Source: Petrolisthes cinctipes
Taxonomy: Eukaryota; Arthropoda; Malacostraca; Decapoda; Porcellanidae
NCBI GenBank assembly: GCA_033782935.1
Contig: JAWQEG010000259.1
Coordinates: forward strand, 782,501-846,500
Reading direction: 5' to 3'
DNA: 64,000 bases
In this document: piece by piece, positions 34,570-45,208 of the stretch
How positions within the stretch are numbered: the first letter of the stretch is position 1
Layout of the letters: each line of letters starts with the position of its first letter
Notes under the pieces: generated by a model
Seen by the model: the letters and a program-made list of their open reading frames with translations, nothing else
Databases searched by the model: none
Told to the model about the DNA's origin: nothing
Program-made: the position numbers and the translations under genes

Positions 34570-36590
34570 GTTCGCTAGTGATTGCCGGCTGGATGTTATC
34601 TCCTGGAATGTATGTGGTATCACCAGTTATGCTAAGCTCACTCAACTCAAGGCCTATGTTTTTCGTCATCATCCCAGTGTTATATTTCTCCAGGAAGCAT
34701 TTCCAGGACGGCCGCTTGCTGCTGGGCAAGCTCCTCCTCTCTCAGGTTATGTGCCATATGTTCATCTGGTAAGGAATGGTCTCCTCACTTACATACATAG
34801 CTCCTTGCCACATCGCCTTCTCCGTACCTCCACTGATCCTGACATGACCTTTCAGCTATTTGAGGTTCTACCTGGGAATGGAGTACTACAACTATGTAAT
34901 GTCTATTCTGCCCCAGCTAGACTCACTCTTGAGGCTCTTCCTTCTCCAACAGTGCATGGTATGGTGTATGTGGGAGGTTTTAATGCTCGGCATTCTGATT
35001 TGGGAGATGGTTCTGGCTCTATTAATCGTAATGGTGTTCGTCTTCTTTCATACATCTGCAAGCAACATCTGACACACTGGGACACTGGCGGTGCCACTCA
35101 TTGCCGGGGAGGTACTCTGGATTACATCCTCTCGTCTGGCCTGATAACATCTCAGGTCCTGTGCTCCTCCGTGCCAGACTTATTCTCTGATCACATCGCT
35201 CTTCGGTTTCATTATTCTCTAACTGCTGGGTCAAGTGCTTCAGCCACTCGTTTGCGTATTGCTGTGCCCCCTAAATATTACCCGACTTACATCTTATTCA
35301 TGGCCCATGTATTCCCTACATTTGACATATCATCAGCTGAACAGTTGTACTCCGATTTTGTATCTGCTACTCATGACTTTTATAGGCTATACGTCTCCCG
35401 GCCACACCTCCAGCATCGCCATACTGCCCACTCCTGGACGCTGGATGCACGTATACAGGAGGCAAAGGAGGAGGCTGAACGTGATGGCCTATTGTTTCAA
35501 GCCAACCCAACCCCTGACCTGCTCTATCGTTACCAGATGTCTAGAGACACTTCAGTGTGCTCACACTGAGTCTTGGCAGCGGTTCACGGACAGCATCAAC
35601 CAGCAAACAAGTGTGGCTTCTATGTGGCCCCTCATATGTCTCGGTTGTTAAAAAGACACCGGCCACTGCTTGTCATCACACTCCCGCCAACTATGCCCAA
35701 CAACTTGTCGATACCTGGTCAGAACAATCTACCCCAGCCAGTCTACCCATCCACATACAAGATGCACTCACTTCCCGTGCTGCTGTCCATCGGCTACGTC
35801 TAATGTCTGCTCTGTTGCAAGATGATGACGATGATGCAGAGGAGATAACTGAGGAGGAGTTGCGATGTGCTCTCTCTCGGGGTAGAGCTTCTTCCCCTGG
35901 TGATGATGGTATTATTTATGCTGTGCTTCGCCTACTTCAACAAGTTCCTGGGAACCCTCTACTTCGACTGTACAATCTTTGTGTTCGTGATGGTTGTGTA
36001 CCACGAGCCTGGACCAGCAGCACAATAATACCCATCCCTAAGCCCAGCACTCCGAAGTTCAGGCCTATTTCCCTTACTTCCTGTTTTTGTAAGGTTATGG
36101 AGAGAATCTTACTCAATCGTCTCATGTACAGACTGCAGGATCGCCTTTCTCCATGGCTGTTTGGTTTCCTTCCCCAGCGGAGCACATACCACTGCCTTGT
36201 CGACTTGTACTCTCGCCTTAACAGGGACAGTGTGGTGGCCTTCATTGACCTTCGAAGTGCCTTCGATGTTGCAAATAGAGACGTCATTTTGGATCAACTG
36301 GTTGACTTTAGGATAAAGGGTAATCTATTACGGTGGATTCGGGGCTACCTGAGTAACAGGACTTTCCGTGTGTTTTTCAGTGGTGTGCTCAGTTTTCATC
36401 TTGGTACGCCTCAAGGGGGTGTTCTCAGCCCATTGTTATTTAATATTCTGATGCATCGGCTGCTCACTTCTCTCCCTGATATACCTGGAACTACAATTAC
36501 TTGCTATGCTGATGATAATTATGTTCATTCTACCTCACCAAGGGATCTCCAGCGGTTTCTTGACTCCTTGTACAGTGTGTATGCAAGAAT
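34570..36590 (+). pseudogene. LINE ORF2: AP endonuclease and reverse transcriptase, broken
   Basis: The endonuclease (about 34585-35220) shows LDVISWNVCGI, VIFLQEAFPG, YVGGFNARHSDLG and PDLFSDHIALRF. After frameshifts near 35540-35640 the reverse transcriptase continues: PRAWTSSTIIPIPKPSTPKF, RPISLTSCFCKVMERILLNR, FIDLRSAFDVANRD, GTPQGGVLSPLLFNILM and the catalytic CYADDNYVHS. Reading ends abruptly after SLYSVYARI (about 36590) in unrelated sequence. It is Jockey/I-like by motif style. No functional product is possible. Confidence 0.82.
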
Positions 36591-36775
36591 ATCGGTGGTA
36601 ATAACAATGGCTTGGTACCAATTTAAATAATAATAATGTTTTGGCAAAATAGATTTAGTATATAGGTTATGGTAAATACATTAATTGTATGCAAGAACAT
36701 TTGTGGTGTTGACAATGGAATGATACCAGCACGACGGCACCTCTGTTGTTTGTCGAATGGAGTGCATGGTATGTA

Positions 36776-36945
36776 CACTCGTGATACATAATTTCTGACC
36801 AGAGTGTGAGGAGCAGAAAGCTTCGAATCGCCTGGTATTGCTCATTTCCCCACCCAGTACACCTATAGAGGCTGAGTTCGAATGCAGGGTATGTGTGTGT
36901 GGTGCCTGCTGTTCGTCTCTGGTCAGGGATTACGTATCACGAGTG
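36776..36945. mobile_element. TA-flanked MITE, copy 1 of 2 (ends CACTCGTGATAC)
   Basis: CACTCGTGATACATAATTTC is mirrored by GTATCACGAGTG at the right; TA lies on both sides, within GTAC. 170 bp, non-coding, about 93% like the copy at 37887-38050. Confidence 0.85.
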
Positions 36946-37186
36946 TACTGGTACAATGCTGTCGTATGCACCATGAATGTTCTCGAATACAGCCCATGAG
37001 TAACAATAGTATTATATTACCGACGAATGTGAATAAAGCATTTAAGAAGGTAGAGAGGAATGACATTCCACACAAGAGGTTAGCACTAAGAGAATCTTTT
37101 TTTTTTCTTCCTTTTTTTTTCTTTCCTTCGTTCCTTCCTTAATATCGTCCTTTTAGTCCTACACTACAATACACAAAACAACTTTC

Positions 37187-37190
<4 letters not shown>

Positions 37191-37258
<68 letters not shown>
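37191..37258. repeat. (TC)n microsatellite
   Basis: Perfect CT tract of about 34 units. Its complement gives an Arg-Glu run in a spurious minus-strand ORF. Confidence 0.95.
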
Positions 37259-37259
<1 letters not shown>

Positions 37260-37275
37260 GTATAAATATTTTTAA

Positions 37276-37432
37276 GGACCCCCGTTATGTAGTCAGAAAA
37301 ATGGAGATGAATGAGTCCTTCAAATATTGCCACGAAACACCACTTATATAGAAGGAGCTTGTTTCGTGGCATAGTCAGGAGGAATCAGAAGCCTCCAATT
37401 TCCTTATACGATCACAGGGTCCTTAAAGGGTA
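37276..37432. mobile_element. MITE family A, both TTAA flanks kept
   Basis: TTAA at 37272-37275 and 37433-37436. Left end GGACCCCCGTTATGTAGTC, right end CGATCACAGGGTCC. The palindromic middle has TTGCCACGAAACACC facing GGAGCTTGTTTCGTGGCATA. This copy best defines the family as 157 bp with a TTAA target, which is the piggyBac signature. Confidence 0.8.
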
Positions 37433-37436
37433 ACTT

Positions 37437-37580
37437 CTTTTGTTGGTAAATTTGAGGGCTACCAATTTCTCCTAACTGCACCAGGAAACAGATCCCCCAT
37501 TAAGAGTAACATTAGGGTCGTCTGTTTCTTGACATAGTTTGGTGGAATCACAGACCTTCTAATTCACCAACATGTGAATC
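37437..37580. mobile_element. MITE family B-like copy sharing the TTAA of the preceding MITE
   Basis: It starts AGGGTAACTTCTTTTGTTGG directly at TTAA 37433-37436. The core CAATTTCTCCTAACTGCACC faces TTGACATAGTTTGGTGGAAT. A close copy is at 38245-38395. Confidence 0.65.
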
Positions 37581-38240
37581 TCCTCCTAAATACCAAACTT
37601 ACTTGTATTTCCCAGTCTGGTCATTTCAGTAGAGGATGACAACAGTTTATTTAAGTACTTCCATTTTTAAGTACTGTATATATTTAGGTATTTTTATCTT
37701 TAAATACAAAACTTCCTTATATTTCCCAGACTTCCCATTTCAGTAAAGGATGAAAGCAGTTTATTTAAGTACAGTACTGTATTTCCATCTTTAAGTATTT
37801 AGGTATTTTTATCTTTAAATACTAAACTTGTTTATATTTCCCAGTCTTCCCATTTCAGTAGAGGATGACAGCAGTTTATTTAGGTACACTCGTGATACAT
37901 AATTTCTGACCAGAGTGTGAGGAGCAGAAAGCTTCGAATCGCCTGGTATTGCTCATTTCCCCACCCAGTACACCTATACAGTTCGAATGCTGGGTATGTG
38001 TGTGTGGTGCCTGCCGTTCATCTCTGGTCAAGAATTACGTATCACGAGTGTACAGTACTGTATAATTAAACATCTTTAATAACCAAACTTTCTTATATTT
38101 CCCAGTCTGGTGATTTGAGTACAGGATGACATCAGTTTATGTAGGTATTTTCATCTTTAATAGCCAAACTTCTTTATATTTCCCAGTCTGGTTATTTCAG
38201 TACTGTAGAGGATGATAGCAGTTTATATAGGTATTATATC
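37580..38240 (+). repeat. ~110-bp tandem repeat array
   Basis: Five to six degenerate units containing TATTTCCCAGTCTGGTCATT, TCAGTAGAGGATGACAGCAG and TTTAGGTATTTTTATCTTTA. A MITE (37887-38050) is inserted in one unit. MITE B-like copies bracket the array. Confidence 0.75.
37887..38050. mobile_element. TA-flanked MITE, copy 2 of 2, inside the tandem array
   Basis: Same ends as the element at 36776 (CACTCGTGATAC ... GTATCACGAGTG), flanked by TA. A neighbouring uninterrupted unit reads TTTAAGTACAGTACTG, showing that the insertion went into the TA of GTAC. Confidence 0.85.
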
Positions 38241-38244
38241 TTTA

Positions 38245-38395
38245 AAGGGTAGCTTCTTTTGTTAGTAAATTTGAGGGCTACCAATTCCTCCTAACTACTC
38301 CACCAGAAAACAGATCCCCCATTAAGAGTAACATTAGGGTCGTCTGTTTCTTGACATAGTTTGGAGGAATCACAGACCTTCTAATTCACCAACAT
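38245..38395. mobile_element. MITE family B-like copy
   Basis: Begins TTTAAAGGGTAGCTTCTTTT and closely matches 37433-37580, including ACATTAGGGTCGTCTGTTTC. Confidence 0.65.
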
Positions 38396-38823
38396 GAGAA
38401 TCTCCTCTTAAATACCAAACTTGCATTTATTTCCAAGTGTGGTCATTTCAGTAGAGGATGACAGCAGTCCTTATCCACGAAAACACCCTGGAGGTACTTG
38501 GAAGGAAGCTGAACATCACTCAGGTTAAAAGACGTTTTAGGCCTTCATAGACATTTTAAAGGTTAGGAAGTTCCTTTAGCTTCAGTGTCTGAGCTAGTAG
38601 AATCCATTTTATGTTGTTAAAATGCATGAATAGCAATAAAATGCAGAGTATTGCCATACACAACTGACATGCGTTGAACCAGGGGTGTGACTGAGGCAGA
38701 GTGGTGTGAGGAGTGTGTGGTGATGGTAGGAGATGAGTGATTGGATGAGTCCACTGTCCACAACAATGGTATTGTACATCTTACACCACACATCATTAGC
38801 TGGCTGAGTCAGGCATATACGTC

Positions 38824-38980
38824 CCTCTGCCTACAGGAACCTTGGTGCTCACAGGATGGAAAATCCAGTTGTATAAGCGATGTTCACCCTTATGCCACCC
38901 ACATAGAAGGTCAATTTTCCGTTTTCTCTTTCCACCACGTGACAGAGGAAGCCTTGCCGTGTATTTTGGTGTACAGATCC
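38824..38980 (+). other. Coding-like segment after an acceptor-like site
   Basis: After CTCTGCCTACAG, the frame EPWCSQDGKSSC, VHPYATHIEGQFSVFSFHHV then TEEALPCILVYRS is open and protein-like. It has no recognised family, no identified donor and no partner exon. Confidence 0.2.
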
Positions 38981-39294
<314 letters not shown>

Positions 39295-39801
39295 CAATAT
39301 ACAATATATATATGAATGATAATAATAATACAGTGTGTGTATGTGTATATTGTTTTAACCTCAGTGTATGTATGTGTATATATGTGTATTATATAGGTAT
39401 AAGTTTTTCACCAATAGATAACCATTTATTTCGTGTATTGCTTTCACCCGTGTATCTGTGTGTGTGTATATATTGTGTATGTATATAAGTGTATATTGTT
39501 TTCACCCCAGTATGTATGTATGTATATTATTTAGGTATAAGTTTTTCACCAATAGATAACCATTTATTTAGTGTATTTGGTGAGAGCTGAGCTGAGAGTT
39601 GAGTTCGCTGTGAGATAACTTTATTCTCGGCTTTCTCCTTGCCTTCTGGGCGTTGTGAGTGCCCGTGTGTGTGTGTGTGTGTGTGTGTGTGTATTTAATT
39701 TCCTTCCTGCTTGCTGTCTCACCTCTCTATACCTTTCTCTGGCGCTATATGACCTCACTGTTGTTACAAAAAAACAAAAAACAAGAAGGCAATAACACCA
39801 T

Positions 39802-40305
39802 GTGTCGATTCCACAGTGGTTGGTATTGGTTTGTAAGCACGCAAACGAAAGAATCTTCGCCGTGTAAATGATTTATGGGTACATTATTTAATGAATTTGG
39901 TGAATAAACTATTCAGTGATCATCATTATCTAACTGTTGGATAGATTTTGTGAATGTGGATACTCAGCTTTTGGAAAATAATGAAGCCTTACAAGTGTGG
40001 TTGGTTGGGAAGCTAACAAACCAATACTACTGTGGAATCAACCATAAAATAATGAAGCCTTACAAGTGTATGGTTGGTTGGAAAGCTAACAAATGAATAC
40101 CACTGTGGAATAAACCCTAAAATAATGAAGCCTTACAAGTGTGGTTGATTGGGAAGCTAACAAAAAAATACTATTGTGGAATCAACCCTAAAATAATGAA
40201 GCCTTACAAGTGTGGTTGGTTGGGAAGCTAACAAACAAATACCACTGTGGAATCAACCCTAACATCATGAAGACTTACAAGTGTGGTTGGTTGGGAAGCA
40301 AACAA
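39802..40305 (+). mobile_element. Tandem-array element D, copy with ~71-bp units
   Basis: It opens with GTCGATTCCACAGTGGTTGG and the block TTTGTAAGCACGCAAACGAA, followed by about four 71-bp units (AATGAAGCCTTACAAGTGTG ... CACTGTGGAATCAACCCTAA). The unit itself carries the inverted partner of the opening sequence, so each unit repeats one end of the element. Confidence 0.65.
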
Positions 40306-40309
40306 CCTC

Positions 40310-40432
40310 TCTTCCCTGTCCCCTCTCCGTCCCCCCCACCCCCCAGTTCCGAAATCTCTCCTCCCTTCCCTGTCCCCTCCCCCCAGCCCCCTCTCCGTCC
40401 CCCCACCCACCCCCCAGTTCCGACCTCTCTCC
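40310..40432. repeat. C-rich duplicated block
   Basis: Two copies of CCTGTCCCC..CTCCGTCCCCCC..CACCCCCCAGTTCCG; strongly strand-asymmetric. Confidence 0.8.
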
Positions 40433-40599
40433 TATACGAGTTCCGGCTTATTACTCTTACTTTCAACAGCCAAGGTCACGGTGGAGAAAGTAGATGTGGA
40501 AGAATAGGAGGAAGAAGAAGAAAAGGATGTAAAGGAGAAGGACAATTAGCCTACTGAATTATTTCTCCGTATTCTCTCTCGTGTTTTATTCTGTTATGT

Positions 40600-40650
40600 T
40601 TTCGTGTGTGTGTGTGTGTGTGTGTTCTCGTATTTCATTCTGTTATGTTT

Positions 40651-40690
<40 letters not shown>
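40600..40690. repeat. (GT)n microsatellites, duplicated with flank
   Basis: Two GT tracts share the leader TCATTCTGTTATGTTTTCGT or a close variant. Confidence 0.9.
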
Positions 40691-40918
40691 CCTGTTAGAA
40701 AAATGAAAGGTATTACAGTAAGTGCCTAAGTGATGACCTGGCTGGCTCTGGAGTGTCTGTTCTCTAGGGAGGTGTTTCCTGTTCATTCTCTGTCGCAACA
40801 ACAACAGTACTTCTCTTTTATCTCGGTCATATGAACTAGGTATAGCCACGTGCACTAATAAATATACAGGTTTGCTTGAAGTTTTGAACAGTCTATCAAT
40901 TCACCAACGAAGTAATTC

Positions 40919-41119
40919 CAATCAAATATCCACCGACACTTTCCATTCATCGTAGTAAATATCTTGGTAGTAAAGAACAACACGTGTATGATTTTGCAGC
41001 ACCTCATAATAATGAATGAGGGGGTTGAGTTGACGTAAGGTGTTGTTGTATGATTATATTTTGATATGATACTGATTGATTTGCACGATGGAAGGAAAGT
41101 GTCGGTGGTTATTTGATTG
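40919..41119. mobile_element. 201-bp MITE with ends CAATCAAATATCCACCGACA
   Basis: CAATCAAATATCCACCGACA at left faces TGTCGGTGGTTATTTGATTG at right, extended by CTTTCC..CATCG. Half-copies of the same sequence lie at 48741-48828 and 48864-48925. Confidence 0.75.
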
Positions 41120-41471
41120 TGGCTGTACTGTACATATTCGTTATGTATGTGTGTGGTGGAGTATAACTATTAGTTTGTAAACTGTGAAACAATTTTGTTT
41201 TTAATTAAAGGAGACATGTGTTTAAGTACCAACAGCCTCATCTACTTTACCACGTAATACATTCGTCTATGTCTATGTCTAAACTCTGTCTCGAGAGAAA
41301 AAAAATTTATCTTCAGCAGATCAAGTCACAGTGTGTGTGTGTTCTTACCTATTTGTTCTTACCTATTTGTATCTTTACAGGATTGAGTGCAGCTCGTAAT
41401 GTCCCGTATTTTAAAACACAATTATCATATTTTTCTTTAAAGTTAAGTATGTTTTTGACACACACCATTTC

Positions 41472-41507
<36 letters not shown>

Positions 41508-42003
41508 GCGAGGACAATCGGAACTGCTTCTTGCTCTGGTAAGAGTGGACAATACATAAAAGTGAAAGTATTCCCTTCTCTCGTCAGTGTGGCATGTTCC
41601 TTCATACCAGCGGGAACACCACTAACTACACCACAGCCAGGCACGTGTTTCCTCCACCATCTCACACACCATCATCACGTAAGCTTTAAGTCATCATTTT
41701 TACACCTAACACCTGCAGCAAACAAAGTAGTTTCATATAACACTTGTACATGTACAGCCATGGGTGATAGTGCTGGACTAGGGTTCAAGAAGTGTTGGAG
41801 AGCAACTGAATCAGAGTAGGTGGAACATAGTAGAGGGACATGATACAATCTTTCACTTACAATGACACCTTCCCCACAGTGTTACCGGCTCAGATGACAT
41901 AATCATATGGGGGACGTGGTCGCGAATTTACGAGCTCGAGTGTACACAATGTAAACACACGTACTGTACTAAGTTGCATAGTTTATTCCTGAAAAAAAAA
42001 AAT

Positions 42004-42240
42004 CTGTCAGGTAGTTCCATTATTACCATAGTTTGTTAGGATGCACCCCAACCAACTACACTGTCAGGTAGTTCCATTATTACCATAGTTTGTTAGGATG
42101 CTCCCCAACCAACCACACTGTCAGGTAGTTCCATTATTACCATAGTTTGTTAGGATGCACCCCAACCAACCACACTGTCAGGTAGTTCCATTATTACCAT
42201 AGTTTGTTAGGATGCTCCCCAACCAACCACACTGTCAGGT
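42004..42240 (+). repeat. 57-bp tandem repeat of element D, left part
   Basis: Four units of GTCAGGTAGTTCCATTATTA ... GATGCTCCCCAACCAACCAC, period 57. The array is cut at 42240 by an inserted transposon and resumes at 43468. Confidence 0.9.
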
Positions 42241-42241
42241 A

Positions 42242-43286
42242 TAAAAAAAAAAGTCTGTCCAGCCTAAGGTGGCGGAGAAGACCTGCCCTACAGGTGCGGT
42301 AGGCAGGTCAAGTACTTTTTCGCTTCCCTGATTGGCTAGAGGTGTTCAGCACACCGAGAAAAATAGGAGTGCTTCCTTTTTTCATGAATATTTCTGCTAA
42401 TTAAACATTATTCATGCCTGTTATTACTCACTCATTATCTTAAATGATATGTGTGAGCCTTACAGTCAAAATTCACACTTACAATTTCATTGGAGCTCGT
42501 AATATCTTGATTAGAACATATAGTGTGTATAGTAAAAAGTGAGCGACAGTGAGAGGAAAAAAGGTTAACTGGAGGACCTCTGAGTAACCCTTGTGACTTC
42601 CCGTGTTCGAAAGCATTCTTCAAGGCTTCTTCATCCATTTAGTACCATTTTTTACACTTAATTTCACCTATCTTTCGGAAGCACAAGGGAATGAGTTTTT
42701 ATGTAACAAAAATATAGAAAAGAAAAAAACACACAAATTCACTACTTACACAAAAAAGTTAATATCTTTCAAAACCATAGCCAACCAAAGCAGCAGGACT
42801 CTGGGCAAGGAGTGGTGTGTGTGTGTGTGTGTGTGTGAATGGATTAACAAACCGACACAGCAAGTTGACAGGCGCCTATAGGGACCAGATTAGAAAATGG
42901 CCTAAGGCAGTAAGAGAGAGAAACTTAGATGAAGATAACAAATGTGGAAAAAAAGAAAATGAAATAACTTATGATGCATGCTACTGTTAATGAGAGAATG
43001 AATAAATCGAATTTAAAAAATTAAAAATATTATATAATGCCATTAATCAAAATATATCTATGTATATGATATGTGGGATAAAATATCATTAGATTATACT
43101 TTTATGTGGGATAAATTATCATTGGATTATACTTTTATGTTTGATAAAATATCATTAAATTATAGAATATAGAACAGGAAAGGTTGTGGAAGAATCGTGA
43201 ACACGAGAGAGAGAAAAAGAGAGAGGTGGAGGGGAGAATGAGGGAGGTGTAAGCTACATGTCACAGAGATTAACGCACCGCTATGC

Positions 43287-43335
<49 letters not shown>

Positions 43336-43467
43336 GTGTGACCCATTGTGTGACCAAAAGGACGCTAAACGTCCCCTTTCCATCATCTGCCAATCAGATA
43401 CATCCAGGAATGTCCCAGAGAGGCAGGGCTTCTCGGCTTCTCCTCCACCTTAGGCTGGACAGAGTTA
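42242..43467. mobile_element. 1226-bp TA-flanked transposon inserted in the 57-bp array
   Basis: Left end: TAAAAAAAAAAGTCTGTCC then AGCCTAAGGTGG; the right end is its inverted match (CCACCTTAGGCTGGACAGAG TTA). TA at 42240-42241 and 43468-43469 is the duplicated target: removing the element restores AGGTA-GTTCC, the array's own sequence. The inside is AT-rich with GT tracts and no transposase, so it is a non-autonomous Tc1/mariner-like element. Confidence 0.85.
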
Positions 43468-43705
43468 TAGTTCCATTATTACCATAGTTTGTTAGGATGC
43501 ACCCCAACCAACCACACGTACTGTCAGGTAGTTCCATTATTACCATAGTTTGTTAGGATGCTCCCCAACCAACCACACTGTCAGGTAGTTCCATTATTAC
43601 CATAATTTCATAGTGGAGTCATCAAATAATTCACCCATAAGTCATTTACACGGCTAACATTCTTTCGTTTGCGTGCTTACAAACCACTACGAACGACTGT
43701 CAGTT
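43468..43705 (+). repeat. 57-bp tandem repeat of element D, right part and terminal region
   Basis: Two more units, then CATAGTGGAGTCATCAAATA, TTACACGGCTAACATTCTTT and GCTTACAAACCACTACGAAC, the same terminal block that ends the copies at 46147 (inverted) and 49773. Confidence 0.85.
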
Positions 43706-43752
43706 GATATATTGATTATAGAGTGACTGTATGTTCTTTACTTTTGCTGCAG

Positions 43753-44082
43753 TATGTATGGAAATGCTCTCGTTCCACTCATGTACCAACTTCATGAGGA
43801 CTTTAGCAGCATCCCAAGCCTACGTGAGTGGGTAAACCATGTGGATTTCAAAACATGGGTGAGTCAAGTGGACTTAAAGACAGCTGGAGTGGCGACGGCT
43901 TCAGTAGTAGTGATAGTACTGCTGCTGTTGGACTTAATCACAAAGAAATCACAGTTAACTCACCATGGCTACGTGGTCCCTGTTAGCAAGACACTTGATA
44001 CCATCGCTGCCATCACCCCCATCACCCCAGCCACCCCACAGGCATGGCAGGATACACACCATTACCAACCCGTCCCTGGCAG
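43753..44082 (+). CDS. Uncharacterised single-pass membrane protein, exon a
   Basis: I do not recognise the family. After TTACTTTTGCTGCAG the frame MYGNALVPLMYQLHEDFSS begins at 43754, one base into the exon. Residues 20-42 are polar (PSLREWVNHVDFKTWVSQVD). Residues about 43-62 form one hydrophobic helix (AGVATASVVVIVLLLLDLI), stopped by TKK. A Pro/Thr-rich stretch (TPITPATPQAW) follows. The donor is GGCAG/GTTAGT, phase 2. The ATG may be the start, or coding may begin in an unseen upstream exon: the T before ATG would fit a split codon. Lys after the helix favours a cytosolic C-terminal side. Confidence 0.7.
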
Positions 44083-44089
44083 GTTAGTT

Positions 44090-44222
44090 ACTTCGGTAGA
44101 AAGAATTACCGTTATTGCATACGGTTTTTCTACCTTTATTATCCACTTATTTCGGTAAATTATGAAAGAATTACCGTTATTGCGTATGGTTTTTCTACTT
44201 TCATTACCCACTTATTTAGACC
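44090..44222 (+). repeat. Two copies of a ~65-bp intronic repeat
   Basis: GAATTACCGTTATTGCATAC and GAATTACCGTTATTGCGTAT, each followed by GGTTTTTCTACCTTTATTA or its variant. A third, inverted copy sits within the MITE at 44298. Confidence 0.8.
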
Positions 44223-44297
44223 ATTCCAAGGCTTTTTTTTCTATGGAGGGCTATTTCCTCCGCAAATGCCCCTACCGTTACTTCTCTTCAATCATGT

Positions 44298-44532
44298 GAC
44301 CCTGTGATGTAGTCAGAAAATTGGGTAATAAATAAGTGGGTAATGAAGGTAGAAAAACAGTACGCAATAACGGTAATTCATTCAATATTTAGCGAAAATT
44401 GGAGGTTAGTGAGTCCTTCAAACATTGCTACGAAACACACACACCTACATTAATTAAAGGAGCTTGTTTGTTTCGTGGCATAGTCAGGAGGAATCAGAAA
44501 CCTTTAATTTTTATACACGATCACAGGGTCCC
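44298..44532. mobile_element. MITE family A with a 70-bp insert
   Basis: Left end GACCCTGTGATGTAGTC, right end CGATCACAGGGTCCC then TTAA (44533-44536). The family sequence is interrupted at AAAATTGG, which is repeated on both sides of a 70-bp insert (44317-44324 and 44395-44402). Confidence 0.8.
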
Positions 44533-44536
44533 TTAA

Positions 44537-44698
44537 GGTGGTATATAGCACATTGTTTTGGGTGGTAAATCAAGAGCAAATGATTCCTCAAAACCATTCC
44601 AGGCAACAGGATACCATTTTTTTCTTCATATGGGTCTGTTTCCTGGCATACTTTGGAGGAATCGAAGCGCTCCAATCTATTAAAAGTACACCATCCCC
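44537..44698. mobile_element. MITE family B between two family A copies
   Basis: Bounded by TTAA 44533-44536 and 44699-44702. Ends GGTGGTATATAGCACATTG and GTACACCATCCCC. Core TGATTCCTCAAAACCATTCC facing TGGCATACTTTGGAGGAATC. Confidence 0.8.
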
Positions 44699-44702
44699 TT
44701 AA

Positions 44703-44863
44703 GGGACCCTATGATCGTGTATGGGACCTGGTGGTGGCTTCTGATTGATTCCTCCTGACGATGCCAAGAAACATTTAATTAAGCTCATTCAATGTAGATG
44801 GTGTTTTGTGGCAATGTTTGAAGGACTCACTAACCTCCAATTTTCTGACTACATCACATGGAT
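44703..44863. mobile_element. MITE family A, inverted relative to 44298
   Basis: Starts GGGACCCTATGATCGTGTAT directly after TTAA 44699-44702 and ends TTTTCTGACTACATCACATG. Confidence 0.75.
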
Positions 44864-45208
44864 CATAAATATACCCAAATCATGTATCCTATTGCTGTGA
44901 ATAAAAAGATGTAGCTGACTAGTTTAACCTGTAAGGAAAACAAAGTATATGAAAGACCTAATGAAAAATAGGAATTGAGATCAAGGAACAGAAGGGGACA
45001 TTGTAAGGAAGGCTGGAAGGAAGGCTGGAAGGAGGCAAGGGGAGGCTGGAAGGAGACAGGAAAGGAGGCTGTAAAACTAATGGCAGTCAGAAATCTCCCT
45101 GAATCCATTCCACTAATAATTATCATCTCTATCGTTAGTTAGCTTCGTGCGGACATTTAAAGAATTACGTAGTTTAAAAGCTAATTCCTATTTTTCTTCT
45201 AATAACAG

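Larger units (their letters stand above)
32816..36590 (+). mobile_element. Second LINE (Jockey/I superfamily), frameshifted and 3' truncated
   Basis: The 5' leader (from about 32816) is followed by ORF1 with zinc knuckles and ORF2 with AP endonuclease and reverse transcriptase. Homology stops about 90 bases after the YADD box, at about 36585, so the thumb, any RNase H and the 3' tail are missing. This is unusual, since LINE copies normally lose the 5' end. A 240-bp piece of the same family lies inverted at 50224-50463. Confidence 0.75.

Noticed and set aside
40458..40507. Short terminal-exon-like frame AKVTVEKVDVEE after TTTCAACAG
   Set aside because: Only 12 codons, purine-repeat-like continuation and no donor partner; too weak to call.
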